This document shows, piece by piece, positions 47,664 to 59,509 of a stretch of DNA of 64,000 bases. The position numbers were made by a program, and so were the translations under genes. Every line of letters starts with the position of its first letter. Position 1 is the first letter of the stretch. The stretch comes from Luscinia megarhynchos (Eukaryota > Chordata > Aves > Passeriformes > Turdidae), in contig CM067568.1 of NCBI GenBank assembly GCA_034336665.1, positions 38,792,770 through 38,856,769 of the forward strand, written 5' to 3'. The notes beneath the pieces are model-generated. The model saw only the letters and a program-made list of their open reading frames with translations. It ran no database searches and was not told the DNA's origin.

Positions 47664-50600
47664 GTAATGGGCAGCTGCACCCCGGCTGGCCACGCCTGTG
47701 GGGCGGGCTGCCCTGCCTGGCCGAGGCTGGGAGGGGTAAGAGGTGCCCATGACCTGAAGGGCAGCCGCAGGGATAACACGAACTTACATGAAATTCCCTC
47801 TGGAAAATGCAGCTGGTATCTGGAAGGATGCCCCTAGTGTTAGCTGGAGGGCTGATGCTGGTGGCAGAGGCAAGTGGGACCTCCATCTACAAAGTTTGGG
47901 GCAGCATGGGGGGTTTAAGTATGATTCTGGCTTTGAGAGGTCTTTGGCTCAGACTCTTCTCCAGTACCCTGCGCTTCGTCTGTGTGTGTGTGTGAATCTC
48001 CAGTCCAGGGCTGTGATTCAGCAGAACTATGAACGGCCTAGGGGGGGAAAGCACAGTGCTGAGAAATTGCTGGTCAGAGTGTTCTTCAAATCTTGTATCT
48101 GCAGTTGCATCTGGACTTGACACTGCAATATCCTATTCCTGTTGACAACTAGATCGGACAAAGGAGATTAGCTGTCTGCTGAAAACATTGTCATTGGGCC
48201 CTGGAGGAAAAGGACTTTAGCACTTTCACACCTCTTAAAAGTAGCTACAGAGTTTCCACAAGCAGTTGCTTTGAAAAATAGAGACGTTCCATCAGGTCAG
48301 TGTCAGGTCAGCTCCCCGAACACTCTTCTATCAACGCAGGTGCCGGAGGCCAGTGACCCACATTTGCCCAAACTGTGACTGTCTTTTCTTGTAGCGAGAG
48401 GAGATAAAGTTTTACACAGCTTTGAAAGGATCGGGGAAATAGCTTCTTGACCCTTGCACCGGAACACCAGCTCATACCAATTGAATGAAGTGAGTAAGCC
48501 AATACTAATGCAATGGGACATAAGTGAAGTGAGTCTGGCTCTGCAGCCGTGACACAAAGAAGAGGAAAGTGGAATGTGACATTAGCTGCTAGGCTAGGCC
48601 TGTGCCCCTTGCTTTGAGATGCAATTTACTCCCCTGCACATGATTGTGCTCCACCCTGGACGTCTCAGCCTGCGAGTGACTGCCGTTCTGATTTAAATGG
48701 TTTTCAATTCAGGTAGCTTCTAATGCAGGCTGCTTCTTCCTGTGTTTCTGTATTTATTTAGATACTGCTGAGGCAAAAAGAGGTGAATGCTTGGAGATGG
48801 TATTTGAGGAAAAGAAGTTTGCAGAGCAGCACTAGGGAATTAAGGGGACCACTTTAAATCTTTTGGAAGGAGAAAACCTCTTTCCTTGAGTGCATATAAG
48901 CTTTCCTTTTTGCTCTTATAAGCCCTTCTAGTGAGCTGGTTTTTTGCATGTTTTTAAATGAATCTTTAGGATGGAAGGTATCTAACTTGGCATGAGCAAA
49001 TAAGGAACTGAGCATTTTGCTGTCAGACTTTTAAAATATTATTCAGGTGGAGTTACTCAACAGAGTGCACTAGAAATCCAAACAATGAGGCTGTCAGCCT
49101 ATGCTATATGTCTGTGTGGAGTCATCGTCATCCCAAAAGGAGTGGCTTAGCATAACGGTTGTGAAAAGCAAACTTTGGCTACCCTTTTGGTGTTCCACAC
49201 TGCTCTGGCAGTTGAACTGACATGACAATGAGACCTCAGTTCAGTACATAGTCTTTGCTTTGTAAGCCCAGACTTTCCTTTTAGAGAATCGGAGAAGTCA
49301 GAAATGGTAGTGACTAAAGACAGAGCATACTTCATAGGGAGGACCTATTTATTCCCATAGTCAGGCATAATCACAGTGAATGAAAACTAGCTATTTTGTT
49401 CACTGGTGAGGTTGGGCAGGGGGAAGAAATAGAGGCATACATTTTTCTTGACTGCAGTTAAAGACTGTCTTAGGGGGTGTTGCAAAGGGTATAATATCGT
49501 GGTTTTGTAATTGCAGCATGGTAAATTATTCCCTATGCTCGTTTTTCTACAACTTGGTATGGTTTTCTTTCCTTTGCCATGTCACTTAGTTTAATTATTG
49601 TTATTATTGAATACCAAGCACTTGCACAAGAATTGCAAGCAACTGCATGAAGAAGCAGGGAAGTGTCACTGCTTCTTTATTTCCTATACCTGCCCTCTTT
49701 CTGCTTGGCCCCAGGCTGCACTTCAGCAGTGCTGTCCTGAGAAAAGCCCTGTCTGCTGGTTCATCTTGGTCTGCCAGGGCCGTGTTTGCTCAGGACACCG
49801 CCTCTGCTTGCTGACTGATGGTAACCTTCAAGTTCAAAGTTAGCCCTGAAGAGTAAATCATTGAATCAATCAGACCAGGTATTAAACACCCTTTTAAAAA
49901 AGCAAACAATCCCTAGTAAGGTATTAGAATCACCTCACTTGTTTCTAGCCATATGTTGGCTGTGGTATCTGAAGTGCAAAAAGAGGTTAGATCGAGCATT
50001 GCTGAATCAGTGCTGGAGAGCTTCTGGAAGAGTGAATACCTGTGGATGTGAACACATTCTCTACTGCTGCTTTTCATGACATTTTACTTTTCTATGTTTT
50101 AACAGGAAGGTACATAGGTGTTTTTCCATTCTTTTTCCTTGTCATGGAAACTCATGTGTGGTGAGGTATAGAATGAGGTTTGTGTGTGGGATGCTTTGGC
50201 ATTAATATATTAGTGTTATTGAAATACTACTGGCTTCTCATTGCTTGAAAGACTAGGAAAAATCTATATAGGGACTCTTCCTCATGCTGAAGATCTGGGG
50301 TAAAGAAGCAGAGGTGTTATGGAGAGTTCACAAACGTTCTTCAGATGTATTTTAATATTGGCAGGAATTTGTTTGGCATGCTTATGGAATACAGCTGTCA
50401 GTAGTAGTGTGCCCGCTACATCAGCAATGTTCCCTGTGGAGCACCTCAGTGCTGAATATCAGTGTGAGTCCCACATGAGGTGGATAGGAGAGAGCAGTCT
50501 GGGTAAGGCCATGCTGTTACCATTTTGTTGTATTGATTCATCAGCTGTGTCCGTGTTTGGGACTGTGGTTCAGACCTGACAGGCAGCAGCAAACAGGTTT

Positions 50601-53600
50601 CAAAACCTCTATGCTGATAGCAGACTGTCCATCATTCTCCCTGGTGACAGGACTGCAGCGGGAAGAAGTGCTCTCCTGAGATACTGGCATTTGCAGGATT
50701 GTGTGCTTGCTGGAGCAGCAGGTCTTGCCCCTTCATTTAACACACTTGCTCTTCCATAATGTGGGGATGAAGAAGCTCATGGTCCTTTGCCATAACAGAG
50801 CTAACATGGTGGTGAGGGATGTTTAGGTAGCGAGTTAAGTTTTCATGGCATTTTGAAATTTATAAGCTGGAGTCTGATGGCCAGGTACTAGCTCTCTCCT
50901 TCAGCTGCCATGGTGCATGCTGAACTGATGTGCCTGGGTTTTCATGCATATCTCACTCTTACTAGTTTATCTCACTGTTGTCACTTGATGGGCAAGAGGC
51001 ATGCAGAGAAGTATATAACTGTGTTGCACAGAGACAAAGAACATTTGTGGATTTGGTTTGTATTGCTTTGCCACCAGTATTAGGTTTTTTGTTGATTGAG
51101 AGAGACCTTGTTCCTGTTTCTTGCAGTTTTGACAAAGAAACAAGCCACAAGATGGGCTTGGGAGTAAGGATGTGGGCCTGTTAAATGATTTTTTCGCCTT
51201 CTTTTTTTTTTTTAAATTTATTTTTCCTTTTTTTTTGTTTGTTTGTCTCTTTTTTTGTTGTTGTTGTTGTTGTTGTTGTTGTTGGTTTTTGTTTTAAGCA
51301 GGGCTTGGAAAAAGTGATGTGGTTTGGGAGGAAAGAACTTCAGCCTCCTATTAAGGTCTGCTTTAGGGGAAAAATCATGCAGCACCTTACTGATCTTAGC
51401 ATCTGTCCCTGTTCTGATGTAGCTGCAATGTGACTTTAGAGATTTGGGGTTTCCATAACAGAATCAGCCTAAGGCAGAGATTTTAGGTGGTATCTGCAGC
51501 CTGCTGGGTGTGCCAGTGCTGAAGTGATTAGGTGATGGCTTTTGAAACCTGGTGATAAGCTGTGAATGAAATTCAAGGAAATGTTCTCTCTCTCATTCCT
51601 GGAGAGTCCTTTTCTCTGTTTTGAATTGGGGGAAAGAGTCTGCCTTCTTGGCTGCTCTGTCTCTGCTGGAGGATTCCTATCCCTTCAAGTGATTCCCTGT
51701 TAGAAATATGGACAGGTCACGATCTGTGACACAGCCTATAGCTTGGCCCTGTATCTCTCAGAGTTTTAGCTATCAGAATAGAGAAGATTTTAGTGGCAGT
51801 GGCTAAAGGTTGACCGTAGTTAATGGGTGACATTCTCCAGCCCTGTCTCCTTTCTCTCCCTGAAAAAAAAAGGGTAGGGTGGATTAGAGCACTTGGATCT
51901 CAAGGAGTGCTATGTGGCCAACTCTCCAAGATCCTGGCTCTGTGGCTCCGTGTGGGAGGGTGTGCTGACCAAATAGCAATGTGGCTTTTGCAGGAATGCC
52001 TCTGTTTCTATAAATGGACATGAGAGCCTGAAATGAACTTTTTCTCCCCATTTCATCTCGTGCTTCCTTCCCGGGCATACACCAAAGGCAGCTCCCCTTT
52101 TTCTCTCACAGAAGGTGGCTTTTGAGTTAAATTCTGCATGGGAGTTTCAATTAATGTCTGCAGTGTTTCTGAGAGAAACTTATCCTGCACTTGTCCTGCA
52201 GGATATCCAGGATTGTATTAGGTAACTGGAGTAGGTCCTTGACCAAAGCATTTCCTCACTGAGAATTCCAGTAGCAGCTGAGGTAGCTGTCAGAGCTGAA
52301 ACCCCTCTGTTTTGTTCTCTCTCTTGTCTACTGCTGCTGTTTTGTTGTGTTGCATTTCTTTCCCAGCAGGCTGGGGGAAGGTGCATTCAAGGCTGACAGA
52401 CCCCAAATGACTCACACAGGGGAATAGTCTTCACTGTACAGCATTGCATCATATTAAGCATTGTGGGATGATGCCACAGAAGCAGAAGTGTTATGTGGAA
52501 GGGAGTTTTCTTTGTTTACAGATGAGCTTTGGTTGTGCAAGTGCAGTTTGGAAAAACAAAAAGTCTCCCACATTAGTGGGAAAGTCAGATAGAGCTTAAG
52601 CCTGTCTTGTCTTATCACAATTTTTCCTTTCACAACTTGTGTACTTCCTTATTTTTTCTTAAAACACTGCAAGAAAGTTATGTAAACTATGCAAGAATGT
52701 ACATTGTCTTCCTGACTATCTGCATTTCAATAGGCTCTTCTAATTTTACTGTCAGTGGTATGGAAAAGGCATATTTGGACATCAGTTAGTACAAAAGTTT
52801 ACTGTGTAGGAGCTGGCAGCTTCTGCTTAAACAGCACCTTGGTTGGTAATTTTCAATTTTCCTGCAGCCTTTTATATAGAAAGACAGCTGGGATCTGTGC
52901 TGATAGTAAGATATTGGGAAGCCAATGCACACTTAGGAGGCACAGGGTGAGAGAAGGGGGTAGCTGTCTGCTCTCTGCAGATTGTGATATATGAATTATA
53001 GAGATCAGAAGGTTCAGCTGCTCTTGTGAGATGTCATGATTACAGTTTGAGGGGCACCTGTAGTTAGAAAAGGAGAGAGGGCCTAGGACAGAGCTTTGAT
53101 TCCCAGACAAGAATAGAAGAGGATGCTGAGTTGCCCAGAGTTCTGGAAAAAGCATCTCCTCAAAGGAGTTCCCTGGGTGAATCCAGAGGGAATCTGAAGT
53201 GCATCCTCCTCACTCGCCAAATTCTTGGCTTGGGAACTTGGCAAGACCATGTTGAAATCATGGTGTCTGAAAAGCCAGTTGTATTGGTGTTTATCAAAAC
53301 ATAGATCTTATGATTGCTACATGTTCTGTCACTTGGCCAAACCAGCAGGCTGCTGGTCTCGTGATTTCCTGGGACTTCTGCTTATGATGAGCCTCCTAAA
53401 AACTTGATCACTTTTCTCTTCCTCCATTCCAGTTTGAATATTTGGTAACAGACTATTTAGTATGTTTGTGTGCAAGTAGTGTGGATTTTCTGTTGACTTG
53501 TTCTTTTGGGCTCCTGGATGAATACCAGCTGATTCTGATGCCTCATAGAAGAAATTAGTTTAAATAAATTGAGTACTGTCTTCCTCTCCTAACTCATCAT

Positions 53601-56600
53601 GTCGTGAATGATGGTCCAAGACCTCTTTCTCGAATGTTCTCCTTCCACACTGATCATCTTTTGACCTTTCTTACAGGTCTTCCTGATTTTGTTGTGTTTG
53701 AAGAGTTTTGACTTAGTTTGTAAAGCTGTTCTGGTGCCTCTTTTGGCATATTTATGGTTTTGCTTTAGCTTTGTCCAGCTTGCTGTCATTTTTCTTTCTT
53801 GAGAAGAAAGAATTAAATGTCTAGTTTTAGAGCTAGGCTGGTTTATATTATTGTTGGTGGGGTTTGTTTTTTTCTTTTTTTGTTTTGTTTTCCTTTTGTT
53901 TTTGTTTTAGTTTGTTCATTTGTTTGGTTTTTTGTTTGTTTGGGTTTTTTTGTGTTTTTTTACTTAAGTATGGTTCCTTTACTGTGTTCTAAAAGATTTT
54001 GCTAACATTCTCTAGGCTTACAGTGAACCTCTGACTCAGTGTCTTTGCACAATCTTAATGCCACTTGCAAGGCTTTAATTTCTTGGGCTTTTCTTCTTCA
54101 TTTCCATTTAATACATTTCTTTCCTTTTAGGCAGTTTCCTCTTGTGAGTAATATATTGCTGTAATGTTTTGGAGGGTGTTTCCTTTTTTTTGTCAGCTGC
54201 AAGGAAGCTGAATTTCACTCCAGTGCAAAATCATTCTGTAAAAATGGTCATAGTCATACCATGCTGTTCTGGGTTGAAATCATAAATTATGCTGTCTCTT
54301 ATAAGTTTGCCTCAGAAAAGAGTATTTATGGAATCTAAAAATGCAGTCTCTGCATCATTGCTGTCATGACACTTATTTAGCTTGCAAGGGCATTGTCAGA
54401 ATTTCTTACTTGTGTATTTTTGCAGCATCTCTCTCTCTCTGTCTTTTAACATTATGATTGACCTTCTGGATTTGGTGGTTCCCTCATTTATACCTACTTA
54501 TAGAATTTTACAGGGCTTCTGTGTTCCTGTTGCTGACTCGTAGTTTTCTTTGAGGTGAAGGTCCACTCCTGCACCCCTCCATTGATCATTCATTTACGGT
54601 TTTTATGCTGATCCACCACTGCTTATCTTCCTTCAGGAGACTCTTAGCAGCTAACCTTAGGCATGTCATTTTCTATTTCAAGACTTTGGGTACATTTATA
54701 CCATCTTCTTAGCTACTTGCTCTTGGTTTTGTTGATTGTTGTTTGTGCACACTTGAATGTTGAATATGATGTTGTGACTGGTCCTTGGCAAAATTCAGGT
54801 AGGAAATACATTCCTTCTTTACTAGTCTCTAAAGAGTAAGTAATCTGAACAGTGCACTCTGCTGTAGTTGTTGACTTTCCTGGTATTGTGTTTAAAAATT
54901 ACCCCAAAGCCTTTTTAAAATAAAGCACCAGCAGACTGATCTCCTGGAAGATCAGGACAGTGCTGGGTGTTTTGGTGAGACGATTCTGAGTCATGTACCA
55001 AATTTTGAGAACAAGCTTATATATATAGGTATTGTATAAAGTTTGGAGATGCAAATTAAATTAAGAGGGTCCATTATGATCCATTATGACTGATAGTGTC
55101 TGTAAGGAGGGTAGCACAGACTTCTGCAGAACTAACCTTATTTTAAAATTGTTTTATTTTCCCTGATGTGAAAGGTAGAGAAGGGAGAGAAGTTTTTTTC
55201 CCTTTCTAAGCCATTCTATAAGTTTTCTGGTTAATTGGTTACAGTGTTTCTGTGGGCTTATGGTAATTTGCACACTGACCTGCTGAGAACCAGGTTGAAA
55301 ATCTCCTTGTGAAAGTAAAGTGCATACAGTGTAATAGTTATAATGTTTTTGAGAGCTTGTCTTCTTCACTAAAAATGGTATGAATAATCCAGGGTTTGTG
55401 AGTGTCATTCACGAAATCTTCAGTTCTACTCAAGTCAAGGGGCCACATATTCACAGAATTAACAGAATAAGTTGCTCTGAAATATAAAATGTAGCTCCTA
55501 TTGCTATGATTTTTTTGTTGTCCATTCTGCTACCTGGTTCTTATCAAAGGTATAATGAACTCCTAATGGATAAGAGTTGCTTCTTTTTGGGGAAGGAGAA
55601 GAGAAAGGACAAAACATCCATATATGGTTAGAAAAGTTGTTCAGGAAAATTCTTCTGAAGAGGCAACAAGTAGTTCAAGAAAGCTGGGTGAGTCTGTGAC
55701 CCATTGGGTAAGTGATGACTGTAGGACTGCCCAGTAAAAGATTTCTAAACAATTTGCAATTCAGACTTTCAGTATCTTCTCTGCTAGGTATATCAGATAG
55801 ATCCTTTTTCAGGAAGGAGCAGCTGGAGAGAGACAGAAAAAAATCGAATCTCAACTGTGGTCCTGGAGAAACTTATGTCAGGGGTCAGAATAAAGCATGG
55901 ATCTCTCCTGTTGTTTTGCTGCTGTTCAGCATCTCATGTGGCTAGCATGTGATTGCAGAGAAAAGGAAGCTGAGAAGTACCTACCTAGCACAGAAATCCA
56001 GCTTAGTTCGTTCCAAGAATGGAACAGTGGTAAGACAAAGAGTCAGTTTCCAGTAAGGTGTTTGTAAACCTTACTTGGGAAAAAGGTGGAGGGCACATAG
56101 AAGACCTGATATATGCAACTCAATAGGACTCTTGCCTCAGATGGAAAGGAGCAATGTTGAGAGTCTCTTCCTCAAAGGTTAAATTTTTAGAAATGCTCTG
56201 GAGATAGGAGTGAAGCCCAGGCTGGCTGTGTCCTGAGCTGACCAGGTACACCAGAGGCACATGCCTGCACTTGGCTACAATGAGGGTAAAATAAATGTGC
56301 TGTAGAAACAAGCAGGCTTCTGCTCTCTACCAGCAATCTCTGTGAGCTTCTGTGTTTGATGCCATTACCTTTTCTGTGCAGCTGCATGATTGTGTAGGGA
56401 AGGGGAGGCATGCAATTTGCTGGAGATTAGAGCTTGAAGCCTCTAAACCTCACTGTAGTGAGTGGGCAGTGCAGAGGAGGAGAGTCAGCCTGACTTGCTG
56501 TGATGAGAGGCTGGGCATAGGCCATACCTGAACGAAACTGAGCTCTGGCAAGTTAAGTCCTGTGTCAGAGTCTGTCTGTGCCGTGTGGGTGGGAGGAAGG

Positions 56601-59509
56601 TTTATCCTCCCTAACGGTCTTTTAAGATTCCTCCTAAACTCTTTCAGTCCTTGACTTGCTATCTGGGATGGCACAGCTGGGGTTTGTCTTCAGTGTATGT
56701 AACCAAATCTCAAATGTTCTTATTCTTGACAGTGCCTTGAACTGGTGGGGCACATCTGTAATCTCTTGGTGGCTCTTCTCACTAGCTCCCTGCGGTGCCT
56801 GAGCACCAAGAATGAATTTAGTGTTGCTGACCCAGGAGATACCAGGTCCCTGTGGAGGGCACTGTTTGACACAGGAGAAGTTTGGCCTGACATGATGGAA
56901 AGTCACTTGTTTGTAAGCTAAATAGGGCACCTGAGGGTAGCAGATAGCTCTATTTGAATCCTAAGCATTCTTCCTGTCTCAAAAATACACCAGCTGGATG
57001 GAGGAATAGGGGTTTTGTGGACAGTTTTCTGGGGCTGGAGGGCACAAGCTGATTTTTAGCCTAACTACCAGATATGGCAATTGAAGTATATTTGTTCTGA
57101 GATCTTTGTCTTGGCCAGTAAGTCAGTCTTCCAGAATGAGTCTATCAGCATCCCAGAAACACTAAGAAATGTCAGAGAAAGCATGCAGAAAGCACAAGGA
57201 GATTTTGCTAGAAGACAGCCCAGGCAAATTGTCCAAGCTCATGCCTGGGCTATAGGGCTCTTGGGTCTTCTGCTCTGGGCTGACATGCTTAGAGGTTTAT
57301 GGGCTGCATATAACTTATCTTCCTCAGACCTTGCTTTCTGTACACTTCAGAGCAGTTTATCCAGGGACAGTTGCCATGCTCCGTTACTAAAACAACCTCG
57401 ACATTTAGGATATGTGCCGTCAACACTTTGCTTTCAACTTGGTGCTCTTCTAGATTCTCCTGGTGGTCATAGGGTGTGCCTTGTCTTGGGAGGCTCTCAT
57501 TTGAAACTGTATCAAAGTTGGCTGAGCCAGATTAATATCTGAGTTAAGTGGAGTGGTCAGGTGTCTCTGCCCTTGCACTTGCGTGGTTGGAAAATAAATT
57601 GCTTCAACTCATTAGCCTAGCAGATATCGTGGTCGGTTTTGATGATCTTGTTTTCTATCATTTTTAATGAGCAAAATTGGATTACCAGGTGATCAGCCCA
57701 GCTCTAGAGCAAGGCCAAGGTAAGGAATGGGATGTGTGTGTGAACAGGAACATATATTTGTGGGGGAGGTCAGGGCAGGCAAGACCTCAACTTTGACGCA
57801 GCCAGTTGTAAAACCTTGCCTTTAATATCCTGGCAGTTGTAAAGCAGTGGGGAAACTTCTCTTATGGCCTAATTGCAATGGTTATCTGACTTTTAATTTT
57901 TGGGTGGTAAAGAAGATTTTCATTTTGGTTGAAATTTGGGTAGGCTCAGTTGAGCCTGTACTGAGCTGTAGGGTGGTGGCACTCGTTTCATGTTATGCCT
58001 CTGTTTATCCCTTCTCAGCTTGGCATTGCTGCAGGCTTTCTGGTCCCTCCAGTTCTGGTCCCTAATGTGGAGGATGTGGAGAAGCTGGCCTACCACATCA
58101 GCATCATGTTCTTCATGACTGCAGGTGTGGCATCAGCCCTGTTCATCCTGGTCATCATAGGTAAGGAGGTGGGAGTGTGCACACGAAACCAGATGGGACT
58201 GAGATCAGATGATATGTGATGGGAGGCTGTGTGCCAGGAAATGGGCTGGGCAGGCCATCTGGGAACGTGTCCTGATGCAGCTGACAGGGTCATGCAATAC
58301 TATATCTTGCTGCTTCAAACCCTTGATGAACAGCACATGTAGAAGGGAGGTTGTCAGTGAGGTTGCCAAACTGTTAGTTTTGTCCATTGCCTGCATAATA
58401 AATTCCAGGCATGAATAAATCCTTTAAAAACCAATACAAATCTTGCAAGTTTCATAGTCATCTTCCCTGCAAACAGGGTGCTGGGCCTTGGGTTATCTCT
58501 GAGATCTGACTACCCCTTAAGAGTAAAAAGAGGCAGATTATATGGCATCACAGGAACAAGCTGTTGCCAGTTTTGAGTGGAGAGAATAAAACATGAAGGA
58601 TGGTAGCAGGACACAAGAGATGCAGTTCCCCTGCTTAACACATGAAGTCGAAGTCAGATCTTTGGCATGAAAGACTGGCATGCTCACTGGAGAGCTGAGT
58701 TTAGCTGGTGAATTCCATGCAATTTTTTTGATAGGCTTCTCTTGCCAGTTTGTTCGTTTTGCTGGTGTCTGAATCAGATGTAGGCTTCAAATAATGTGGG
58801 GCAGGGAATAGACAAGTACAAAAATGCCTGTCTAGCACCTGGTACAGCAGTATTGCCTGTGACTGGGATTTCTGGTTGCTACTTCAATGCTAGTAACAGG
58901 TAGCAGATGGCTTGGCCTGAAATAAAACCTGGCAAAGGTTATTGTTCCGTGGGCACTGGCCACTGCAGAGCACTAGGCTGCCTTTGTCAACTGACTTGTC
59001 CCATTCTGCTTTGTCACTTGTAACTCTACATAACACTTTTGTACCTGGCTGGTCATCCTTCTAGAGACAAAGGCATTGTTAATAGTCCTGAGAACTCTTT
59101 TGGTGCTGCTGGACACTGCCTACACAAAAAGCTAATTGAAGGCAAGATGTTTCTCTTGGGAAGGTGACAGGAGTTACTATTGGAAGAGAGCTATTCTTTC
59201 CTGTTCCTGGAAAAGTTCAAGCACAGAGATCAAAGCTTAAGGAAAATGGTGTGTTTTGTACAGTTGGCTATACCAGCCTCTATGCCATCCCTCAAATGGT
59301 GCAATGTATTGTGCTCAGGCCCCTCAATTGCTCCATTGCAAACAGATGTACTTTGTGTCTGGTTTCAGTCTTCAAGGAGAAGCCCCCGAGCCCTCCAAGC
59401 CGAGCTCAGGCCTCGATCCAGTCAAGACCGACTGCAGAGTATTCCTACGTGCGATCAATCCTCCGCCTGCTCCGCAATATGAACTTCTTGCTGCTTATGA
59501 TCACTTATG
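47151..59509 (+). CDS. FLVCR2: FLVCR2, MFS transporter (5' three coding exons, partial)
   Basis: Exons 47151-47663, 58019-58160 and 59369-59509 encode residues 1-265, about half of a roughly 500-residue protein. The gene continues past the window. FLVCR2 is a 12-helix major facilitator protein of the plasma membrane. It carries choline, notably at brain endothelium, and was earlier reported as a haem importer; human loss causes proliferative vasculopathy (family knowledge). Seen here: TM1 about 32-56 with [13 protein letters not shown], where W50 matches human W102 of the choline site; TM2 about 66-92; TM3 about 98-117; TM4 about 124-146; the [11 protein letters not shown] loop (145-155); TM5-TM6 in exon 2; the cytoplasmic loop and start of TM7 in exon 3. 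The N-terminus is 52 residues shorter than human and lacks its PSVSVHPS repeats. Start: the first ATG in frame, good context (ggcATGg). Confidence 0.95.
51255..51284 (+). repeat. (TTG)10 microsatellite
   Basis: Ten uninterrupted TTG units inside a larger T-rich stretch (about 51200-51295). Confidence 0.95.
53862..53961 (+). repeat. T/G-rich low-complexity tract
   Basis: About 100 bases of TTTG/TTTTG-like irregular repeats in FLVCR2 intron 1. Confidence 0.85.
58019..58160 (+). CDS. FLVCR2: FLVCR2 exon 2
   Basis: 142 bases, starting in phase 0 and ending in phase 1 (one base of V219). It encodes [20 protein letters not shown] and then the AYHISIMFF...LFILVII helix. Donor GTAAGG. Confidence 0.96.
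58161..59368 (+). other. FLVCR2: FLVCR2 intron 2
   Basis: A 1.2-kb phase 1 intron ending in GGTTTCAG. Nothing else was recognised in it. Confidence 0.95.
59369..59509 (+). CDS. FLVCR2: FLVCR2 exon 3
   Basis: 141 bases, phase 1 at both ends. It completes V219 and encodes [15 protein letters not shown], the central cytoplasmic loop, and [11 protein letters not shown] at the start of TM7. Donor GTAAAG. The loop segment (about 233-244) is less conserved than the rest. Confidence 0.95.

Larger units (their letters stand above)
46640..47700. promoter_or_regulatory. FLVCR2: CpG island, FLVCR2 promoter and first exon
   Basis: Very GC-rich DNA starting about 500 bases upstream of the FLVCR2 ATG and covering coding exon 1. 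It contains tandem GGGGCGGGGC Sp1-type boxes (46950-46979). No TATA box was seen, as expected for a CpG-island promoter. Confidence 0.85.
47664..58018 (+). other. FLVCR2: FLVCR2 intron 1
   Basis: 10.4 kb, phase 0, GTAATG to CTTCTCAG. It holds a (TTG)10 microsatellite (51255-51284) and T/G-rich low-complexity DNA (53862-53961). A 153-codon open frame (57081-57542) resembles no known protein. No CR1 was recognised with confidence. Confidence 0.9.

Noticed and set aside
57081..57542. A 153-codon open frame in FLVCR2 intron 1.
   Set aside because: No similarity recognised and no coding-like conservation pattern can be judged; length is within chance expectation.
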